The notes under the pieces: model-generated
The model's database searches: none
The model's input: only the letters and a program-made list of their open reading frames with translations
Told to the model about the DNA's origin: nothing
In this document: positions 58,723 to 64,000 of the stretch, in pieces
Layout of the letters: every line of letters starts with the position of its first letter
Numbering within the stretch: the stretch's first letter is position 1
Translations under genes and position numbers: made by a program
Source: Phnomibacter ginsenosidimutans
GTDB taxonomy: Bacteria; Bacteroidota; Bacteroidia; Chitinophagales; Chitinophagaceae
DNA: 64,000 nt
Reading direction: 5' to 3'
Assembly: GCF_009740285.1 (NCBI RefSeq)
Contig: NZ_CP046566.1
Coordinates: forward strand, 248,001 to 312,000

Positions 58723-60042
58723 ATGAACAGGCGGCATGATATAATTCAGTTGTTGGTGATGGCGGTGTTACTGATGGGTTGTGTGTCGGGCAGGCAAATA
58801 CAACGGGGCCTGCAACAGTATGAGGCACTTACTACATTGCTGGAAGACAGTACGCTGCAGCATGCTCATGTAGGTATTATGATTGTAGATGCCGAATCGC
58901 AACAGCTGCTTGCTGCACACAACGAGCACAAGTATTTTGTACCCGCCAGTAATACCAAACTCTGGACCATGTACGCCGGTTTGAAATACCTCGGCGATAG
59001 TCTGATAGCTGGCTACGTGGCCAAATCCAACGACAGTGTTGTGCATTTCCGTTCGCATGCCGATCCTACTTTTCTGCACCCCGATTACAAGCATCAACCA
59101 TTGGCAACTGTGCTGCAGCAATACAAGCAAGTGAATTGGTACAATGCCGGCATGGCCACCACAGCTTATGGCAATGGCTGGAGCTGGAACGATTACGATG
59201 CTACCTACATGGCGCCCCGCAGTAGCATGCCTATGTACGGCAATGTGGCCAGCTTTGCACTACAGGCCAATGGCAACGTGCAAAGCAACCCCGCTAACGT
59301 TGCCGGATTGGTGACGAACATTGACCACTTCCGGGATTCGGGTTTTAGCATACATCGGTTGTTTGATCAGCCAGCATTTACACTGTGGCCTGGCAAAACC
59401 AAACGCACCAATACTACTTTGTACATGACGCCGGCGTCTTCGTCTCAACTGGCAGCTACACAGTTGGGCAACGACTGGTATTTCGAACATGCGTCAGTTC
59501 CTGAAAATCTGCGCTGGCAAAAGATATACTCGCAACCAACCGACAGCATGATGAAACCGCTGATGCACCGCAGCGACAATTTTTTTGCTGAGCAAACCTT
59601 GCTCATGATTAGCCAGCAGTGGTTTGGCTACATGAATGAAAGCGATGTGATTGATAGTTTGCTACAAACAGATTTGCAAGCCATGCCTGATAAACCCCGT
59701 TGGGTTGATGGCAGTGGACTGAGCCGTTATAATCTGTTTACGCCTGCCGATTTTATCTGGCTGTTGCAGCAATGCCGCAGCGAATTTTCCATGGCCCGTT
59801 TGCAAAATATTTTGCCTACCGGCAATGATGGCACACTTACCAATTATTACAAACCACTGGAAGGAAAGCTGTTTGCTAAAACCGGCACGCTGGCTGGGGT
59901 AGTAGCCCTAAGCGGCTATATGACCAGCAAGCAAGGGCGGCTGTTGCTGCTGAGTGTACAGGTCAACAATCACAATGGTTCGGCAGCAGCTGTGAGAAGA
60001 GCGGTAGAAAAATACCTGCTGCATGTGTGGGAGCATAACTAG
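58723..60042 (+). CDS. dacB: PBP4-type D-alanyl-D-alanine carboxypeptidase (S13 family)
   Basis: 439 residues from ATG 58723. Lipoprotein signal with Cys at about 20 (LLMGC), so envelope anchored. The three penicillin-binding motifs are present: SNTK (Ser about 76, Lys about 79, in VPASNTKLWT), SDN (in HRSDNFFAEQ) and KTG (FAKTGTLAG). It removes terminal D-alanine from or cleaves peptide cross-links of peptidoglycan. Divergent from the K+ channel gene. A bidirectional terminator follows. Confidence 0.93.
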   Translation: MNRRHDIIQLLVMAVLLMGCVSGRQIQRGLQQYEALTTLLEDSTLQHAHVGIMIVDAESQQLLAAHNEHKYFVPASNTKLWTMYAGLKYLGDSLIAGYVAKSNDSVVHFRSHADPTFLHPDYKHQPLATVLQQYKQVNWYNAGMATTAYGNGWSWNDYDATYMAPRSSMPMYGNVASFALQANGNVQSNPANVAGLVTNIDHFRDSGFSIHRLFDQPAFTLWPGKTKRTNTTLYMTPASSSQLAATQLGNDWYFEHASVPENLRWQKIYSQPTDSMMKPLMHRSDNFFAEQTLLMISQQWFGYMNESDVIDSLLQTDLQAMPDKPRWVDGSGLSRYNLFTPADFIWLLQQCRSEFSMARLQNILPTGNDGTLTNYYKPLEGKLFAKTGTLAGVVALSGYMTSKQGRLLLLSVQVNNHNGSAAAVRRAVEKYLLHVWEHN

Positions 60043-60049
60043 CGAATTT

Positions 60050-60088
60050 TTGAACCTCTAAGACGCTAAGGCTGAAAGAGGCACAAAG
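60050..60088. repeat. Degenerate copy of the AAGGCAC-rich intergenic repeat
   Basis: TTGAACCTCTAAGACGCTAA then GGCTGAAAGAGGCACAAAG, related to the arms of the inverted repeat at 62810-62897. Lies just after the PBP4 stop. Confidence 0.45.
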
Positions 60089-60136
60089 AAAAATGCAGGG
60101 CGTATAAAGCAAATTGGATTGATGAAAGCACTTAAC

Positions 60137-60169
60137 ACAAAAGGGACCACATCATGCGGTCCCTTTTGT
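60137..60169. terminator. Bidirectional terminator between PBP4 and M56 genes
   Basis: ACAAAAGGGACC / GGTCCCTTTTGT, a 12-bp perfect stem with a 9-base loop between convergent genes, with A/T runs at its stem ends. Confidence 0.8.
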
Positions 60170-60194
60170 ATGCTTTAAAATAGAGATGTTAGGA

Positions 60195-62243
60195 TTACTC
60201 CAAACGAAACGTGATGGTTTGCGAAGTGCGGGCTATTACTTTTTGTCCGTTTTGTAATGCAGGCACCCACTTGGGGCCGGATTTAATAATGCGTACGGCT
60301 TCTTGTGCCAAACCGCCACCGGGGTCGTTCATGGCATAAATGTCAGATAAGTTACCTTCTGTATCTACTACAAACTGTACTACTACTTTACCTTGTATGC
60401 CTTTTTCTTGAGCTTCATTCGGGTATTGCAGATTACGCTCAAGGTATCTTCTCCAACCATCGTAGTTGCCCGGAAAAGCTGGCGGTGTTTCAGTTTCTGC
60501 AAACACAGCACCAGATTTCTTGCTGTAAATTTCTATCACCCCTTTCTCTGCTTCTGCACCATACTTGGCTACTGCTGTACCATCTTTCAATACATTGATG
60601 CTGCCAATTTGGTCGGGAGAAATTTCTTGCATTTCTGCTGCGGTAATACGTTTGCCATCCAGGAAAATTAGCGCAGGCATATTGTCTGAACCAGCACCAC
60701 CCCGCAGCAAAACTGTTTGCTTGCTTTTGGGAGTTGGATAACCGGTGACCACTACCTCATCGGCATGCAGGGTAGTAGCCTGTCCCTGCACTTGTACACG
60801 TGGCTTGCCATAGCCTACCACTACCACTTCACCCGGTCCATTACTGGCGGTGGCTGGCTTGCTGGTGTTTGAGCGTGGTTGCCCTTGTACCACTACCTCG
60901 TTTTGCGTAGCTGAGACTTCCGTTTTCGGATGAATCATAATCACCCCATTCTTTCCCTTTTCGCCGTACAGCTTCGTAGCACTTTCGCCCTTCAGTACAT
61001 CGATACTGGCAATGGTATTGGGATCGATTTGTTGTAGCTGAGCTTGGGTAATTTCCAAGCCTGCATAAATAAATAAGGGTTGTGTTTCAGGATTGCTGCT
61101 CATGCCGCTGAGGTTGAGTTTCACTGGCTCATCCGCAGGCGCCTTTGGTGGTGGCGGAGGCGGAATGAAGTAGCCTTTCTTTTTCGCTGCATTTAATTCA
61201 TAGGTGAATTTGCGGCCGTCTTTCATTTCGTATTTGATGTAGCAGTGACCGTTTTTGTCAATCACCTCTGCCTTGCGAATGCTATCGGGCAGCTCGGGCC
61301 ACTGCCCGTTTGCAGGAGCTACAGGTGCAGGTGGTGGTGGTGGCGGCGGTGTTTTCTTTTTGTCCTGCGCATAGGCTTTGTCGATACTTACCACCAATAC
61401 GGCGGCAGTAGCAATCATCAGTACCAGTCCGCTGATGCGGCGCAGGTAGCTGTATTTCGGTTCATGAGAAGCTGTTATCATGTGTAATCTTCTTTTGAGA
61501 TGAGCGGTAAAAAAGGGATTGCTGAGTGCAGGTGCGGGTGTGCCGGTGGCCACCTGTAAAATCATGGCGGCAAATGCAGCGCCATCATAACGCTCTATGG
61601 CTTGCTGATCGGCTAAAAATTCGTGGATGGCATACAGTTCGCGGCGCATCAACCAAAAAAACGGGTTCATCCAAAACACAATCAACAGCAGTTCGGCAAA
61701 CAATTTATCGGCACTGTGTTTCTCGTGGATGTGAGTTAGTTCATGCTGCAGCATGCGTTGGCCATTGCTGCTATCAGGGTCGATATCGCTGCGCCAAAAC
61801 AGCCACTTGAAAAACGAAAATGGTGCGGAAGGTTCTTCTGTAATCACCACACTTACTTCGTGAAAATAAGTGGGTGTATTGTGGCGATACAAACGCACCA
61901 CCTTCCATACACTGCGCAGCAAATGCAGCAGCAGTAACCCTGATACCATGAGCATGCTCAAACTGGCATATTCCTTCCAGCTCCAGGTGGTATTGGGTTG
62001 GTATACCAGCACCACATTGTTCCAGGGCAGGGCTGCTACCATATCTACCACAGCAGTTGGCTTGGCCGGTTGCAGCAGCGGTATGTTCATGAACGGTACC
62101 AACACACTCAGCAGCATGGCACTCAGCAGGTAAAACCGGTTCCACTGATGAAACCGTTCGTTGCGCAGGGCTACCCAGTAGTAGCCCAACAGCACGGCAC
62201 TGCAGAGCAGCATTTTCAGTAGGTACAACATTACCGGATGCAT
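60195..62243 (-). CDS. BlaR1/M56 family metallopeptidase with receptor-plug motifs and TonB C-terminal domain
   Basis: 682-residue inner-membrane protease-sensor. N-terminal membrane helices, then the zinc site HELTH (about 167-171) and NPFFWLMRRELYAIHEFLADQ, as in BlaR1/MecR1. A further membrane helix is at about 270. A Pro-rich periplasmic stretch (PPPPPPPAPVAP) follows. Two segments look like TonB-receptor plug ends (SIDVLKGESATKLYGEKGKNGVIMIHPK and LIFLDGKRITAAEMQEISPDQIGSINVLKDGTAVAKYG). The C-terminal TonB domain (YPNEAQEKGIQGKVVVQFVVD) ends it. The BlaI-type repressor precedes it by 3 bases, so the pair senses and transmits an envelope signal. The ligand is unknown. Confidence 0.92.
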   Translation of the reverse strand: MHPVMLYLLKMLLCSAVLLGYYWVALRNERFHQWNRFYLLSAMLLSVLVPFMNIPLLQPAKPTAVVDMVAALPWNNVVLVYQPNTTWSWKEYASLSMLMVSGLLLLHLLRSVWKVVRLYRHNTPTYFHEVSVVITEEPSAPFSFFKWLFWRSDIDPDSSNGQRMLQHELTHIHEKHSADKLFAELLLIVFWMNPFFWLMRRELYAIHEFLADQQAIERYDGAAFAAMILQVATGTPAPALSNPFFTAHLKRRLHMITASHEPKYSYLRRISGLVLMIATAAVLVVSIDKAYAQDKKKTPPPPPPPAPVAPANGQWPELPDSIRKAEVIDKNGHCYIKYEMKDGRKFTYELNAAKKKGYFIPPPPPPKAPADEPVKLNLSGMSSNPETQPLFIYAGLEITQAQLQQIDPNTIASIDVLKGESATKLYGEKGKNGVIMIHPKTEVSATQNEVVVQGQPRSNTSKPATASNGPGEVVVVGYGKPRVQVQGQATTLHADEVVVTGYPTPKSKQTVLLRGGAGSDNMPALIFLDGKRITAAEMQEISPDQIGSINVLKDGTAVAKYGAEAEKGVIEIYSKKSGAVFAETETPPAFPGNYDGWRRYLERNLQYPNEAQEKGIQGKVVVQFVVDTEGNLSDIYAMNDPGGGLAQEAVRIIKSGPKWVPALQNGQKVIARTSQTITFRLE

Positions 62244-62246
62244 AGG

Positions 62247-62618
62247 CTATTTGTTTTTAAGTTCCTTCAACAACATTTCCAGGTCTTGCACACTCAGCTT
62301 TTTTTGGTCTACCAAAAAGCTGACCGCACTGCTGTAGGACCCATCGAAATAGCTGCTCACCAACGAGCCGAGGCTTTGCTTGCTATACTGCGCCTTACTC
62401 ATGAGTGGCTGGTACAAATTGTTGCGCCCCACGGCTTGTGAGGTTACAAAGCCTTTGTCCATCAAAATTTTGAGCAGCGTAGCCACCGTATTGCTGTGCG
62501 GTTGTGGTGTCGGCATGGCTTCTACAATGTCTTTCAAAAAGCCTTCGCCTATTTGCCACAGGGCATGCATTACCTGTTCTTCGGCCTTGGTCAGTGTCTT
62601 TACGGTTGATTTTGCCAT
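62247..62618 (-). CDS. BlaI/MecI/CopY-family repressor
   Basis: 123-residue winged-helix repressor. TKAEEQVMHALWQIGEGFLKDIVEAM and SNTVATLLKILMDKGFVTSQAVGRNNLYQPLMSKAQYSKQSL are family hallmarks. Dimer C-terminus LSVQDLEMLLKELKNK. Transcribed with the M56 peptidase (3-base gap), which by analogy to BlaR1 would trigger its cleavage. Two ACTAA/TTAGT dyads 20 bases apart lie about 145-180 bases upstream and are the probable operator. Confidence 0.94.
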   Translation of the reverse strand: MAKSTVKTLTKAEEQVMHALWQIGEGFLKDIVEAMPTPQPHSNTVATLLKILMDKGFVTSQAVGRNNLYQPLMSKAQYSKQSLGSLVSSYFDGSYSSAVSFLVDQKKLSVQDLEMLLKELKNK

Positions 62619-62628
62619 GGTTTTAATT

Positions 62629-62666
62629 TACCACAGAGGAGAAAGAGGAAGGCACAGAGGCGCAGG
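62629..62666. repeat. Degenerate copy of the AAGGCAC-rich intergenic repeat
   Basis: TACCACAGAGGAGAAAGAGG then AAGGCACAGAGGCGCAGG, about 10 bases upstream of the blaI-type start. It matches one arm of the repeat at 62810-62897 and may sit in the 5' leader. Confidence 0.4.
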
Positions 62667-62762
62667 TGTTTGCCTGCATTGTGTGCTATCCATTTCGTTC
62701 TGTTCTTCAGTACTTTTTCCGGGCGTTTGCAACCACCCGATTGGAATTCCAAACCGAATATA

Positions 62763-62797
62763 ACTAATTTCTTAGTGAAATAACTAATTTTTTAGTT
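62763..62797. promoter_or_regulatory. Tandem BlaI-type operator candidates
   Basis: ACTAA-TTTC-TTAGT (62763-62776) and AACTAA-TTTT-TTAGTT (62782-62797, a perfect palindrome). The ACTAA boxes start exactly 20 bases apart, about two helical turns. Half-site content (ACTA/TAGT) agrees with known BlaI/MecI operators. Confidence 0.65.
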
Positions 62798-62809
62798 GTT
62801 AAAAAGTTG

Positions 62810-62897
62810 TTGAACCACCAAGGCACAACGAATGCACTAAGTACACAAGGGAAAAACTTTGTGCTCCTTGCGTGTCCTTCGTGCCTTTGTGGTTCAA
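62810..62897. repeat. 88-bp inverted repeat just after the mutL stop
   Basis: TTGAACCACCAAGGCAC (62810-62826) is inverted as GTGCCTTTGTGGTTCAA (62881-62897), 16 of 17 bases. AAGGCAC/CACAAGG-type units recur inside both arms. It ends 3 bases from the mutL stop, so it could end the transcript. Degenerate relatives occur at 60050 and 62629. Confidence 0.65.
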
Positions 62898-62900
62898 TGT

Positions 62901-64000
62901 TTACCCGAAAGTCCGTTGCAATTGCTCGATAGAATACTCTACATAGGTAGGCTTGCCGCCCGGTGTGGTATTGGGCGTGGTACATAAAAACAGCTGCTCC
63001 ACCAGACTGCGCATTTCTTTTTCGCTGAGGTTGCGGCCGGCCTTGATGCTTTGCTGCCAGGCAAGGGTGCGAATGAGTTTTTCGCGGCGGCTAAACTTCA
63101 CTTCTGCATTGAAGTTTTTGTAGTGTTCCAGTATGTGCTCAATGGCTTTTTGTTCATTGCCGCTGTCTACATCGGCAGGCGTGCCGTGTATAATAAAACT
63201 GTTGTGGCCAAAGGGTTCTACCTGATAGCCGAGTTGCAGCATATCGGGCAATAGTTCTGTGAGTAGCAAAGCATCGGCAGGTTGCAATTCAATGCTTACC
63301 GGAAACAGACTTTGCTGCGTGGCAATGGGTTTGCCGAAGATGGCTTTTTGCAATTGCTCATACAAAATGCGTTCGTGAGCACCTTGCTGGTGAATGAGCA
63401 AATAACCATGATTGGTAATGGCAATGATGTAGGCCCAATGCACCTGCATGAGCGGCGTTTCGGGTATCCACTGAAAACGCTTTTCGCGGCTGATGGGCCG
63501 CTGCTCATGTTCAAAATCGTAGTATGGCGTTTTGGGCGAAATCTCAAAGAGTTGCTCTTTTAGTTTGGCCAGTTCACTTTGCCAGCCAGCGGCCCCGGCC
63601 CCCCTCCTCCCGATAGCCATCGGGATCCCCCGGCGGGGGAGAGTAGAAGCCACCCGCTTGTTGAGCAGCCTTTTGAATGTCAACCGTTTGTTGTTTGTCC
63701 GCTATCCAGCTGCCGGGCATGGGGCGCATGGCACCAGCACTGGGTTCAATTTTATGCGCCTGATTTTTTTGCGTAAAGGTTTGGTACAAGCTGCTGCTGA
63801 TGGTGCGTTCGGCTATGTCATCTGTTACCGGTTTACTCACGGCATCCAGTTGTTGTATATCGGCATTGAGACTAAAATCAAGCGACGGCGCAATGCTGAA
63901 TTGTGCCAGTGCATGCTTGATGGCAGCCTGCACAAAAGCATACACAATCTTTTCATCATCAAACTTTATTTCCTGCTTGGTGGGGTGCACGTTGATGTCT
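62901..64000 (-). CDS. mutL: DNA mismatch repair protein MutL, 3' part, with frameshift at an inserted repeat
   Basis: The gene continues past the window end; its visible start reads DINVHPTKQEIKFDDEKIVYAFVQAAIK, the end of the MutL N-terminal ATPase region. A variable linker and the C-terminal dimerisation domain follow (AYIIAITNHGYLLIHQQGAHERILYEQL, then SIKAGRNLSEKEMRSLVEQLFLCTTPNTTPGGKPTYVEYSIEQLQRTFG). The linker holds a palindromic repeat (about 63600-63640), translated as SPPPGDPDGYREEG. The frame changes at C6 (63599-63604). Five Cs would restore a single frame into GAGAAGWQSELAKL. So the repeat can be read through, and the break is probably a sequence error. No endonuclease DQHA motif is visible in the C-terminal domain. 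Confidence 0.9.
63599..63640. repeat. Compound palindromic repeat inside the mutL linker
   Basis: TCCCGATAGCCATCGGGA (63608-63625) matches the 18-bp palindrome at 11683-11700 with one difference. CCCCCGGCGGGGG (63627-63639) equals the treA copy at 9595-9607. The two units are fused here. Confidence 0.7.

Overview
The window reads as a Bacteroidota chromosome, most likely a soil or freshwater member of the Chitinophagaceae. Two SusC/SusD pairs, SusE/SusF-type lipoproteins, the gliding lipoprotein GldH, BatD, a BlaI/M56 pair whose peptidase carries TonB and receptor-plug motifs, and very few Shine-Dalgarno-like sites all point there. Genus and species cannot be fixed from the sequence alone. 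No rRNA, tRNA, CRISPR, transposase or phage gene was seen.

About 46 kb is devoted to alpha-glucan, sucrose and trehalose use. Bases 1-8254 (+) hold a GH13 alpha-glucosidase lipoprotein, an MFS sugar porter, fructokinase, a cytoplasmic amylosucrase-type GH13 and a SusB-like GH97. Bases 8319-16958 (-) hold a GH65 hydrolase-like enzyme, a small unknown protein, two PAP2/vanadium-haloperoxidase-type lipoproteins around an outer-membrane protein, and a GH37 trehalase. Bases 18079-29504 (-) hold a SusC/SusD pair followed by two large VCBS/UnbV lipoproteins, with a divergent LacI-type regulator. Bases 35567-46289 (+) are a starch-type PUL: NUDIX-type regulator, multidomain GH13 amylase, SusC, SusD, SusE and SusF. 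In this PUL the same 19-bp dyad (TGTA-N5-TACA core) lies upstream of the regulator, the amylase and SusC. That is the clearest new regulatory signal in the window.

Between and after the PULs are housekeeping genes: asd, a DUF2461 gene, ligA, yicC, gldH, a histidine kinase/response regulator pair and batD. An AT-rich single-gene restriction-modification enzyme (51642-54059) looks acquired. It is followed by an arginase-fold gene with lost metal ligands, a CPA2 antiporter convergent with a K+ channel, a PBP4-type carboxypeptidase, the M56/BlaI pair and the 3' part of mutL, which runs off the window.

Seven genes contain eight one-base frameshifts, nearly all in short homopolymers: GH97, VCBS1 (twice), VCBS2, SusC1, SusE, the arginase-like gene and mutL. 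Most are probably sequence or assembly errors. The GH97 one sits exactly on an A-AAA-AAG slippery heptamer and deserves a separate look. Several palindromic repeat families are scattered through the window; two of their copies lie inside the treA and mutL reading frames.
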